Positions 1 to 6,030 of a DNA stretch of 8,520 nucleotides are shown one piece after another. The stretch's first letter is position 1. The number at the start of each line of letters is the position of its first letter. The notes below the pieces were generated by a model, which saw only the letters and a list, made by a program, of their open reading frames with translations, was not told where the DNA came from and ran no database searches. The position numbers were made by a program, and so were the translations under genes. Origin of the DNA: Candidatus Wolfebacteria bacterium (GTDB lineage Bacteria > Patescibacteriota > Minisyncoccia > UBA6257 > UBA9933); NCBI GenBank assembly GCA_026394835.1, contig JAPLZW010000078.1:1-8520 (forward strand), in the 5' to 3' direction.

Positions 1-830
1 AGTAAAAGCTTTTGACAGTTTTTAGAAACGACTGAATCCAAAAATAATTTAGTCCTTACATTACCAGAATGTATTCCCTCGTGAATCTCCAAGATATTTC
101 CGAGCTTAACTGATTGTTCATCAAGCTTTTTCTTAAGACTAAGAGTGTTATCGCTAAAGTGGAGATTAAATTTGTAATCCGTATTTTCCAAGAATAATTT
201 TTGCTTTATTTCATTTTCTTCATTATCAATAAGTACCTTAATGTTGTTTTCATTTCTTCTTTCTTCCGATTTTTCTTTTTCGGCAATAAAAACCACCGAA
301 TCTAAATTAACACCATGGAATGCCATTCCCGTATAGTAAATATTGGTAATAAGAGAATTCTCCAAAATTAACTTCCTTATTTGTGGATAATCCTTTATCA
401 AAATGATGTCCGGCAAAATAAATCCCAATCGCCCGACCCCACTTAAAAGCTTCATTGATTTTTCCACGAATAGGGCGAAAGTGTCGATGATTCCTTTTCC
501 CGCAACAAAATTTTCTTTATAAAAACTCTTATCCACACTCTCCATACCCGCTCCCCACGGCGGATTACCAATTATCACATCGAAACCTCCATTTTTAAAT
601 ACGTCAGGAAATTCCTCCTCCCAATTAAACGGTTTTTTATCTCGATAATTTGACCCGAAATATTTTTTAAGTTCAACATCTGTCCCCGAAATTAAAGAAT
701 TGCCGCATTTAATATTATCCGTCAGGTACGGCAACTTCATTTTACCGTCCAAAGAATTTATTAAAAGATTCAAACGAGCTATCTCAACCGCCTGCTCATC
801 AAGGTCAACTCCGTAAATATTATGAACAAT
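1..830 (-). pseudogene. Type IIG restriction-methyltransferase, catalytic and start of target-recognition part, out of frame and cut by the window edge
   Basis: Reading the minus strand from 830 down to base 1 gives an uninterrupted frame of 276 codons that continues the gene at 820-2166 once one copy of the 61-bp repeat is ignored. After ARLN it reads LLINSLDG, LPYLTDNIKCGNSLI, then DVIIGNPPWG around 555-585. This is methyltransferase motif IV (NPPW/Y), which holds the catalytic residues for N6-adenine methylation. GRLGFILPDI and AFHGVNLDSVVFIAEK follow, and ILEIHEGIHSGNV marks the usual entry to the target-recognition domain near base 70. The order is the same as in Eco57I-type enzymes. In the DNA as given, the frame opens only after a TGA at 831-833 and has no evident start signal, so it is probably not made on its own. 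The C-terminus lies outside the window, so neither specificity nor full length can be judged. Confidence 0.85.
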
Positions 831-890
831 TCAAACGAGCTATCTCAACCGCCTGCTCATCAAGGTCAACTCCGTAAATATTATGAACAA
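769..890. repeat. Perfect 61-bp tandem duplication inside the restriction-modification gene
   Basis: Bases 769-829 and 830-890 are identical, with no spacer; the base before each copy is also A in both. Because 61 is not a multiple of three, the second copy shifts the frame and creates the TAA that ends the N-terminal fragment. Removing either copy restores a continuous, family-typical reading through motif I to motif IV. No other tandem repeat of this kind is seen in the gene. Confidence 0.97.
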
Positions 891-2166
891 GGATGTTAAG
901 CTTGGTCATCTCGTCGCCCTTATGACCGAATGATTTATATTTTTCATTCAGCAATTCAAGCGCCTTTATTAAAAACGAACCCGAACCGCAAGCGGGGTCG
1001 AGAACTTTTATTTTGTATAAATCCTCCATCGTCTTGCATTTATCAAGTACTGGCTGGAGCGCGTGCCTAACAATATAATCAACAATAAACGCGGGCGTGT
1101 AATAGATACCCTGTTCTTTTCGCTTACCCGCATCCTTATCAAGAGTTATACCCTTCTTAGATTTAGAAAGTTTATGCCCTAAATAATTTTCATAGACCGC
1201 TCCCAAAACATCAGCCGGCATAGCCTTAAAATCGTATTCGTAATAACCTTCTTTACCGTAAAGAATTTTTATCGCTTTTTCTGTCGCATTGCTATATTCT
1301 TCCCATTTTTCAAATGGGTGTTCGGAAAATAAATTTGAGTTGTATGTTTTATCAAATTCCCGAAATTTACCGACCATTGACTGGTAAATCGGCGTCTCAT
1401 TTTTATTTTTGCTTGCCTGCCATTCGCGCACAAGCGGCAAAAGCGTCGGTCGCTCCACACCGCGATCTTCGGCGACCCGAATAAAAATAAGTCTGTCTAG
1501 AAGTTTCTGAACGCCCTCATCTAAAAGGTCAGGACTTCCTTTTAGTTTTTCTTTATTCCATTCGGCTAACGCTTTGGTTAAAATTCCACGGCATTCATCA
1601 AGGTCTTTATAGAGAAGAGAGCTAATCGGAACTCTTTGAAATTTTTTGCCGATTTTTTCGGCGTAAATATCAAGCGCGTTCTCGGTAAATGATTCTTTGG
1701 ATAAAAGCTGTAATTTTTCAAATTCAGCAATATAATCCGAAAAACGGATATCAAAAAGCTTCTTATTCGCAAGAGAACTTTTAATATCCTGCGCGTTAAA
1801 AACAATAAGCCGCTCGAAATTCGTTAAAACCGCCCAGGTGACGCCTCGGTTCCATGAATATCGAATCGCTTGACGAGCGAATTCTTCGCTATAAATATCC
1901 GCTGTCGGTTTTTTCGCTTCAAGATAAAACTTAGGCCTATTGTCCAGATAAAATCCATAGTCAACCCTGCCTGATGATTTTATATGCTCCTCGGAGGAAA
2001 CCTCGCTTCGGTCAGATGTATTCCAGCCAAGTATTTCAAAAAGAGGGAGAATAAACCCTTTTTTAACATCCTCCTCGGTATATTTTTTGATTTTCCCGGA
2101 TTCAACCTCGGCTTGGTATTTCCCGACAAGAATTTTAATCCGCTCTTTTGCTATATCAATATCCAT
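820..2166 (-). CDS. Type IIG (Eco57I-like) restriction-methyltransferase, N-terminal part, frameshift-truncated
   Basis: This is the nuclease plus the first half of an adenine methyltransferase, in one polypeptide that would cleave and methylate DNA using S-adenosylmethionine. Residues 1-130 resemble the HsdR-type N-terminal nuclease fold, with PD-(D/E)xK candidates D69, E83 and K85 (VDYGF, then YLEAKKP). A helical region follows, and SAM-binding motif I (DPACGSGSF) lies at 390-398. The frame ends at residue 448, soon after YGVDLDEQAVEIARLN, because a 61-bp tandem duplication shifts it by one base into TAA. Skipping one copy lets the reading continue directly into the catalytic NPPW half at 1-768. 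The ATG at 2166 has no Shine-Dalgarno sequence but lies about 16 nt past the likely transcription start. The family assignment is firm. Without motif IV and the target-recognition domain, this fragment should not methylate. The gene stands alone, divergent from rpsO, as accessory defence genes often do. Confidence 0.88.
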   Translation of the reverse strand: MDIDIAKERIKILVGKYQAEVESGKIKKYTEEDVKKGFILPLFEILGWNTSDRSEVSSEEHIKSSGRVDYGFYLDNRPKFYLEAKKPTADIYSEEFARQAIRYSWNRGVTWAVLTNFERLIVFNAQDIKSSLANKKLFDIRFSDYIAEFEKLQLLSKESFTENALDIYAEKIGKKFQRVPISSLLYKDLDECRGILTKALAEWNKEKLKGSPDLLDEGVQKLLDRLIFIRVAEDRGVERPTLLPLVREWQASKNKNETPIYQSMVGKFREFDKTYNSNLFSEHPFEKWEEYSNATEKAIKILYGKEGYYEYDFKAMPADVLGAVYENYLGHKLSKSKKGITLDKDAGKRKEQGIYYTPAFIVDYIVRHALQPVLDKCKTMEDLYKIKVLDPACGSGSFLIKALELLNEKYKSFGHKGDEMTKLNILVHNIYGVDLDEQAVEIARLNCS

Positions 2167-2188
2167 AAAAATGACAAAACTTTCTTAA

Positions 2189-2216
2189 ATCATACGCCTT
2201 TCGGGGAATCTTTCAA
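2189..2216 (-). promoter_or_regulatory. Sigma70-type promoter of the restriction-modification gene
   Basis: On the minus strand, TTGAAA (2216-2211) is followed after 16 bases by TATGAT (2194-2189), a good -35/-10 pair. Transcription would begin near 2182, leaving a leader of only about 16 nt with no Shine-Dalgarno sequence before the ATG at 2166. Confidence 0.6.
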
Positions 2217-2232
2217 TAAAATCTCTCAAAAA

Positions 2233-2261
2233 TTGACAAAAAAACCGTTTTAAGATAAACT
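2233..2261 (+). promoter_or_regulatory. Sigma70-type promoter of rpsO
   Basis: A perfect TTGACA (2233-2238), a 17-base spacer and TAAACT (2256-2261, 4 of 6 matches to consensus) form a plausible promoter pointing at rpsO. Transcription would start near 2268, just before the first ACCCAGTAG copy, so the structured leader would be transcribed whole. It is divergent from the restriction-modification promoter. Confidence 0.6.
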
Positions 2262-2267
2262 GCTTTC

Positions 2268-2425
2268 AATACCCAGTAGGAGAATTTTGAAATTCCCCAC
2301 CGGATTACCCAGTAGTGAAACTCGATATTATTCTAAGTTTCCTGCTGGACAAAATTAATTAAAATATCAAATTTAACCAACAGAAACTCGGCAATCTCAA
2401 GATTAATCGAGTTTCTACTACTGGG
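2268..2425 (+). promoter_or_regulatory. Structured rpsO 5' leader, candidate autoregulatory RNA
   Basis: This leader of about 157 nt contains two copies of ACCCAGTAG (2271-2279, 2307-2315) and partners for them at 2342-2348 (CTGCTGG, one G-U pair) and 2418-2425 (CTACTGGG, perfect). Local hairpins are: A, 2279-2298; B, 2309-2322 with 2336-2348 (13 pairs, one bulge); D, 2382-2390 with 2408-2416 (9 pairs, with AATCT/AGATT nested in its loop). A competing long-range helix C pairs 2308-2326 with 2406-2425 (19 pairs, one bulged U) and ends at the base before the AUG. C excludes both B and D. S15 is known to repress its own mRNA through several unrelated leader structures in different phyla. That this is one of them is inference; the inverted repeats themselves are plain in the sequence. 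Confidence 0.6.
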
Positions 2426-2692
2426 ATGTTAACCACTCGCAAAAAGTTAAATGTCATTAAAGACCTTCAAATCCACGAAACCGACACCGGCTCCGCGGAA
2501 ATCCAGGTCGGGCTTTTGACCAAAAGAATTTCGGAATTGACGGACCACCTGAAGCTCCACAAGAAAGACAACCATTCAAGAAGGGGGCTTTTAATGATGG
2601 TGGGAAAAAGAAAAAGGCTTTTGGATTACTTGGCCAAAAACAAAGCCAAAGTCTACGCTTCTATCATAAAAAAATTAGGACTCAAAAAGTAA
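2426..2692 (+). CDS. rpsO: 30S ribosomal protein S15
   Basis: S15 is a primary binding protein of the small subunit; it contacts the 16S rRNA three-way junction around helices 20-22 and helps recruit S6/S18. The 88 residues match the normal family length. The signature is clear: DTGSAEIQVGLLTKRI at about 21-36 and HKKDNHSRRGLLMMVGKRKR at about 45-64, then LLDYLAKNK and the C-terminal IIKKLGLKK. The ATG at 2426 gives the usual MLTTRKK start, and no in-frame alternative is better. No Shine-Dalgarno sequence precedes it; the CTACTGGG arm of the leader helix abuts it instead. The NYN gene begins 29 nt after the stop with no terminator between, so the two are probably co-transcribed. Regulation is likely through the structured leader. 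Identification is secure. Confidence 0.98.
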   Translation: MLTTRKKLNVIKDLQIHETDTGSAEIQVGLLTKRISELTDHLKLHKKDNHSRRGLLMMVGKRKRLLDYLAKNKAKVYASIIKKLGLKK

Positions 2693-2721
2693 TCACAAGT
2701 GGCGTCAGTTAGCGGATAAAC

Positions 2722-3228
2722 ATGGCAAGCAACAAGAACCAGCGCGTCGGCATATTCATAGACATCCAGAATCTTTATCACTCGGCAAAACATCTTTACG
2801 GAGCGCGGGTTAATTACCGGGAACTTTTGAAGGAACTTATCGCGGGCCGGCAAATTATCCGGACCATCGGCTATGTAGTCAAAACCGAAACCACGGCCGG
2901 CGAATCCTCTTTTTTTGACGCCCTGACCAAAAGCGGCGTTGAATTGCGGATGAAGGATATCCAGATATTCCCTGATGGCACTAAAAAAGCCGACTGGGAT
3001 GTGGGCATGGCGGTTGACGCCATCAGGATGGCGGGGATGCTGGATGTTATAATCCTCGTAACCGGCGACGGCGACTTCGTGCCGTTAGTCAATTACCTGC
3101 AATGGGGATTGGGAAAGGAAGTGGAAGTCGCGGCTTTCGGCCGGACGTCATCGGGAAAATTAAGGGAGGTCGCGGACTCGTTTATTGATATAGAAAAAAC
3201 GCCAAAAGCAATATTAAAAGTAAAATAA
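2722..3228 (+). CDS. NYN domain (LabA/DUF88-type, PIN-like) protein, putative RNase
   Basis: This 168-residue protein is essentially one NYN domain, a PIN-like metal-dependent nuclease fold. The acidic metal-site motifs are all present: FIDIQNL with D14 and N17, KADWDVGMAVDA with D91 and D93, and TGDGDF with D116 and D118. The pattern is that of the LabA/DUF88 family, whose studied relatives act on RNA or in regulation; the substrate here is unknown. No membrane segment or extra domain is seen. The start at 2722 gives MASNKNQRVGIFID, close to the normal start of the fold; the upstream AGCGGATAAAC is a poor ribosome binding site. It lies between rpsO (29 nt before) and pnp (283 nt after), so a role in ribosome or mRNA processing is a reasonable guess. 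Family call firm, function inferred. Confidence 0.9.
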   Translation: MASNKNQRVGIFIDIQNLYHSAKHLYGARVNYRELLKELIAGRQIIRTIGYVVKTETTAGESSFFDALTKSGVELRMKDIQIFPDGTKKADWDVGMAVDAIRMAGMLDVIILVTGDGDFVPLVNYLQWGLGKEVEVAAFGRTSSGKLREVADSFIDIEKTPKAILKVK

Positions 3229-3455
3229 GGGCTTGCTTGCCCGCTCAAGTTTTGCGAAGCAAAATTTAGGCGGGCACTAGCAAACCTTACCCCGCTCTAA
3301 TTTTGCGGGGTCACAGTATCGCGGCGCGCTATGCGGACAGTATCCGCCTTTGGCGGACAGGGCTTATTCAGCCCCCGCGCGCCGCGAAAAGAAATTCAAC
3401 GTCATATAAATTAATATCAATTAATAAATACTCTCGCAAAATTAGAGCGGGGTGC
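3229..3455. repeat. Intergenic block of nested inverted repeats between the NYN gene and pnp
   Basis: No gene is seen in this stretch. From left to right: an imperfect hairpin of TGCCCGC (3238-3244) with GCGGGCA (3270-3276), continued inwards by GTTTTGC/GCAAAAT around a GAA loop; a local CCCCGC (3290-3295) with GCGGGG (3305-3310) hairpin; and a perfect 19-bp inverted pair at 3289-3307 and 3435-3453 enclosing 127 nt. Inside that pair are a perfect 10-bp stem, CGCGGCGCGC (3320-3329) with GCGCGCCGCG (3377-3386), the palindrome TCCGCC-ttt-GGCGGA (3343-3357), GGGCT/AGCCC (3360-3374), and a direct repeat GCGGACAG (3333-3340, 3353-3360). The segment 3387-3434 is AT-rich and could hold a pnp promoter, but no convincing -35/-10 pair is present. 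None of the hairpins has a following T-run, so intrinsic terminators are not supported. Confidence 0.75.
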
Positions 3456-3456
3456 T

Positions 3457-3514
3457 CATAATTGTGGTGAAATTTTTTCGCCGCGATATGGGCTAAAAAA
3501 TTTCAACAATTATG
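3457..3514 (+). promoter_or_regulatory. Hairpin that buries the pnp start codon
   Basis: CATAATTGT (3457-3465) pairs perfectly with ACAATTATG (3506-3514), whose last three bases are the pnp ATG. After a two-base bulge (GG, 3466-3467), TGAAATTTTTT (3468-3478) pairs with AAAAAATTTCA (3495-3505). GCC/GGC can extend the top. That is 20 base pairs plus a short apical stem. There is no Shine-Dalgarno sequence. In Escherichia coli, pnp mRNA is controlled through a long 5' stem processed by RNase III and then PNPase; the same logic here is inference. Confidence 0.65.
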
Positions 3515-4813
3515 GCAGAGTTAAATAGAAAAGAATATAAAACCGAATTCGCGGGACAAACGCTTTCCTTAACCGTGTCCAAAATCGCCGAGCAGGCGAC
3601 CGCCGCGGTTATGGGCCAGTACGGAGATACGAATGTCCTCGTCACCGTCACTATGGGAAAGGAAAATAAATCCTCCGATTATTTCCCCTTGGTTGTTGAT
3701 TACGAAGAGAAATTCTACGCCGCCGGAAAAATTATCGGCAGCCGTTTTGTGCGCCGCGAAGGCCGGCCATCCGAGGAAGCGGTGCTTTCGGGCAGATTGA
3801 TAGACCGCAGTTTACGGCCGCTTTTTGACCAGAGAATCAGGCGCGAAGTGCAGGTCGTGATAACGGTTTTGTCCTACGACGAGGAAAACGATCCGGATTT
3901 TATCGCCATGCTGACCGCCTCAACCGCTTTGATGATTTCCGAAATTCCGTGGAACGGCCCGGCAGCGGGAGTGAGGATCGCGAAAACAATTGACGGCCAA
4001 ATCATCATCAATCCGAAAAATTCCCAGATTAAAGATTTAGCGGATAAAATTTCCTTTGAAGCTTTTATTTCCGGCACGAGAGAAAAAATCAATATGATTG
4101 AACTCGCCGGACGCGAAGCTCAGGAAAGCGACGTGGCGGACTCCTTTATCGAAGCGATGAAACCGATTAACGAGATTCTGGATTTCCAAGCGAAGGTAGT
4201 AAAAGACCTTGCCTCCCCCAAAGTTGATTTGGGATTGAAGAGTAACGACGAAGTCCAGGCGAAAGTCGCCGCGTTCCTTAACGGAAAAATCGAAGACGCG
4301 GTTTATGTCGGCAATAAAATGGAAACCGAAGAAAAACTCCGCGAACTCAAAAAAGAACTTTTTGAATCTTTGAAAGCCGAAGATGCTCTAGAGTTGAATG
4401 AAGTTGATTTATTTTTTGACGAAGAAATCGGAAATGTCGTGCGGAAAAATATCTTGGAAAAAGACAGGCGTCCGGACGGCAGAAAGCTGGACGAAGTGCG
4501 GGATTTATTGGCGGAAGTCGGCTTATTCAAACGGCTTCACGGCTCGGCCTTATTTATCCGCGGCAATACCCAGGCTCTGGCGGTTACGACATTGGCGGCT
4601 CCCGGAGCGGAACAGATGATTGAATCAATGGAACTCTCGGGAAAGCGGAGGTTTATGCTCCACTACAATTTCCCGCCGTATTCCGTCGGCGAAACCGGCA
4701 GAATGGGAGCCACAGGCAGAAGGGAAATCGGACACGGCGCTTTGGCGGAAAAAGCCTTGCGGCCGTTAATCCCCTCAAAAGAAGAATTCCCCTATACTAT
4801 CAGACTCGTCTAG
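3512..4813 (+). CDS. pnp: Polynucleotide phosphorylase, N-terminal part up to an in-frame amber codon
   Basis: PNPase degrades RNA 3' to 5' by phosphorolysis, working as a trimer in the cytoplasm. These 433 residues cover RNase PH domain 1 (about 1-145, with QYGDTNVLVTV at 37-46 and FVRREGRPSE at 79-88), the helical linker, and most of RNase PH domain 2 from about 316 (DRRPDGRKLDEVR), including HYNFPPYSVGETG near 384-396 and GRREIGHGALAEKAL near 402-415. The frame halts at TAG (4811-4813) in RLV-stop-EILSSNGSSSM, where relatives have VSE. The same frame continues directly, with no indel, through KH and S1 domains; the joined protein would be about 702 residues, normal for PNPase. This part alone lacks the phosphate-binding serines and catalytic aspartates. 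The start gives a typical N-terminus; its ATG lies in a hairpin. Confidence 0.95.
   Translation: MAELNRKEYKTEFAGQTLSLTVSKIAEQATAAVMGQYGDTNVLVTVTMGKENKSSDYFPLVVDYEEKFYAAGKIIGSRFVRREGRPSEEAVLSGRLIDRSLRPLFDQRIRREVQVVITVLSYDEENDPDFIAMLTASTALMISEIPWNGPAAGVRIAKTIDGQIIINPKNSQIKDLADKISFEAFISGTREKINMIELAGREAQESDVADSFIEAMKPINEILDFQAKVVKDLASPKVDLGLKSNDEVQAKVAAFLNGKIEDAVYVGNKMETEEKLRELKKELFESLKAEDALELNEVDLFFDEEIGNVVRKNILEKDRRPDGRKLDEVRDLLAEVGLFKRLHGSALFIRGNTQALAVTTLAAPGAEQMIESMELSGKRRFMLHYNFPPYSVGETGRMGATGRREIGHGALAEKALRPLIPSKEEFPYTIRLV
4811..4813 (+). other. In-frame TAG replacing a conserved serine codon of pnp
   Basis: Codon 434 is TAG, flanked by GTC (V) and GAA (E). Escherichia coli PNPase has VVSEI at this point, so serine is expected, and TCG to TAG is a single base change. 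The frame is otherwise intact on both sides. TAG also serves as the true pnp stop at 5618-5620, just before a terminator, so a general reassignment of TAG is not supported. Confidence 0.85.
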
Positions 4814-4843
4814 GAAATACTTTCTTCCAATGGATCGTCTTCA

Positions 4844-5620
4844 ATGGCAACAGTTTGCGCTGCGAGCTTGTCCTTGATGGACGCTGGGGTGCCCATGAAA
4901 AAACCCGCCGCCGGAATCGCGATGGGATTAATCACCGGAGAAAACGGAGTGAGTAAGGTCTTAACAGATTTACAGGGACCGGAAGACCATCACGGCGATA
5001 TGGATTTTAAAGTCGCCGGTACGAAAGACGGCATCACCGCCATGCAGATGGACGTAAAAATTGACGGCATCACTCCCCAAATTTTAAGGGAAGGATTAAC
5101 GCAGGCGAAAAAAGCCCGGCTCCAGATTTTGGATTACGTGAATAGCGTCTTAGCGGAACCGAGAAAACAAGTTTCGGCTTTTGCTCCGGTAATACTTACC
5201 ATAGACATCAGGCCCGACCAGATAGGCGAAGTGATAGGCCCGGGAGGAAAAATCATTAACGGCATTATTGCCGCGACCGGCGCCTTGAGTATTGATATTG
5301 AGCAGACCGGCAAGGTATTCATCGCCGCCGCGGATTACGACAAAGCCAATGCCGCCCTGAGCCAGGTTAAATCCATTGTGAAAGAATTTATGCCCGGAGA
5401 AATCATTGAAGGCGAAGTCATAAAAATTCTGGACTTCGGAGCGATAGTGAATTTGGGCGGTGGCCGGGACGGAATGATTCATGTTTCGGAACTTAAAAAC
5501 GGATTCGTTGAAAAAGTTGAGGACGTAGTGAAACTCGGACAAAGAGTTAAGGCGAAAATCATCAAGGCTGAAAACGGCAAAATCGGGCTTTCGATAAAAG
5601 CCTTGGGCGCAGAGAAATAG
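4844..5620 (+). CDS. pnp: Polynucleotide phosphorylase, C-terminal part (end of RNase PH 2, KH, S1)
   Basis: This is the continuation, in the same frame, of the pnp reading interrupted at 4811. The open frame really begins at 4814 (EILSSNGSSSM); 4844 is merely its first ATG, which matches an internal methionine of normal PNPase rather than a natural start. It carries the active-site segment EDHHGDMDF (D48 and D54 here, about 492 and 498 in the joined protein, matching catalytic D486 and D492 of Escherichia coli). A KH domain with IGPGGK near residue 132-137 and an S1 domain from about 186 (GEIIEGEVIKILDFGAIV, then GMIHVSEL) follow. The phosphate-contacting SSS lies just upstream of the ATG, so a protein started there would not be a working enzyme. 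It ends with TAG seven bases before the terminator. Treat both parts as one gene, broken or misread. Confidence 0.95.
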   Translation: MATVCAASLSLMDAGVPMKKPAAGIAMGLITGENGVSKVLTDLQGPEDHHGDMDFKVAGTKDGITAMQMDVKIDGITPQILREGLTQAKKARLQILDYVNSVLAEPRKQVSAFAPVILTIDIRPDQIGEVIGPGGKIINGIIAATGALSIDIEQTGKVFIAAADYDKANAALSQVKSIVKEFMPGEIIEGEVIKILDFGAIVNLGGGRDGMIHVSELKNGFVEKVEDVVKLGQRVKAKIIKAENGKIGLSIKALGAEK

Positions 5621-5626
5621 AAGTTT

Positions 5627-5669
5627 AAAAAAATCCCCCTCCGCCAGCTGGCGGACGAGGGATTTTTTT
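5627..5669. terminator. Bidirectional intrinsic terminator between pnp and rpsT
   Basis: AAAAAAATCCC (5627-5637) pairs with GGGATTTTTTT (5659-5669). Inside is the perfect 16-bp palindrome TCCGCCAGCTGGCGGA (5640-5655). Both strands end in a T-run, so it can stop the convergent pnp and rpsT transcripts. The rpsT stop codon (5668-5670) overlaps its right edge. Confidence 0.88.
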
Positions 5670-5928
5670 ATTTCTTATTAACCAACTTCGTAAGCCTGGA
5701 TTTTAGCCTGGAAGCCTTATTTTTCTTGATTAAATCTACCTTTTCCGACTTATCAAGCTTTTTGTAAACAGTTGAAAGAAAAGCTTTGGCTTCGTCTTGC
5801 TTGCCCGTCTCAATCATTTTTTTGAAATCTTTAATGACCGTTTTGAGGTCTATTTTTCTTTTTTCATTCACCGCGCGCCTTTTGACGTTTTGGCGCAGGG
5901 CTTTTTTAGCTGATTTGATTTTTGGCAT
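5668..5928 (-). CDS. rpsT: 30S ribosomal protein S20
   Basis: S20 is a small basic protein that binds the 16S rRNA 5' domain and helix 44 early in 30S assembly. The 86 residues fit the family: MPKIKSAKKALRQNVKRRAVNEKRK at the start, a long helical middle (VIKDFKKMIETGKQDEAKAFL) and a lysine-rich end with KASRLKSRLTKLVNKK. The conserved IKSAKKA(L)RQ and KNKASRLKSRL segments make the call secure. The ATG at 5928 is the only sensible start; no Shine-Dalgarno sequence precedes it. The gene is convergent to pnp, shares its terminator, and has its own promoter about 75-100 nt upstream with two tandem hairpins in the leader. Confidence 0.97.
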   Translation of the reverse strand: MPKIKSAKKALRQNVKRRAVNEKRKIDLKTVIKDFKKMIETGKQDEAKAFLSTVYKKLDKSEKVDLIKKNKASRLKSRLTKLVNKK

Positions 5929-5948
5929 AGCTGCTGGTGATTAGGTAA

Positions 5949-5982
5949 TTTCCGCCCGAGGCGGATCCGCCTTCGGCGGAAA
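5949..5982. repeat. Two tandem TCCGCC-N3-GGCGGA palindromes in the rpsT leader
   Basis: TCCGCC-cga-GGCGGA (5951-5965) is followed without a gap by TCCGCC-ttc-GGCGGA (5966-5980), and the whole 34-bp stretch is nearly self-complementary from TTT (5949) to AAA (5982). It lies between the rpsT promoter and its ATG, so it would be transcribed as two small hairpins or one long one. Related palindromes occur at 3343-3357 and 5640-5655. Confidence 0.9.
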
Positions 5983-6001
5983 TGATTATTAACTGATTTC
6001 C

Positions 6002-6030
6002 AATTTAACGGCTTTTTATTTGAATGTCAA
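6002..6030 (-). promoter_or_regulatory. Sigma70-type promoter of rpsT
   Basis: On the minus strand, a perfect TTGACA (6030-6025) is followed after 17 bases by TAAATT (6007-6002, 4 of 6 matches). The start would be near 5995, giving a leader of about 67 nt. The -35 box shares base 6025 with the ruvA -35 box. Confidence 0.6.

Noticed and set aside
1984..2253. Plus-strand 89-codon open frame spanning the divergent promoter region
   Set aside because: It is antisense to the start of the restriction-modification gene, covers both promoters, and its product has no recognisable fold.
3290..3311. CCCCGC/GCGGGG hairpin as terminator of the rpsO-NYN transcript
   Set aside because: The following bases are TCACAG, with no T-run; the same arm also pairs better with 3435-3453.
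4814..4843. Natural split of PNPase into two subunits
   Set aside because: There is no intergenic gap, the frame is continuous, and the second ATG is an internal conserved methionine downstream of the phosphate-binding serines, without a ribosome binding site.
5150..5542. Minus-strand 130-codon open frame within pnp
   Set aside because: Antisense to strongly conserved KH and S1 domain coding sequence; a shadow of the real gene.
3512..5620. Change of genetic code (TAG as a sense codon)
   Set aside because: TAG is also the natural pnp stop directly before a terminator, and no other in-frame TAG is seen in the window.
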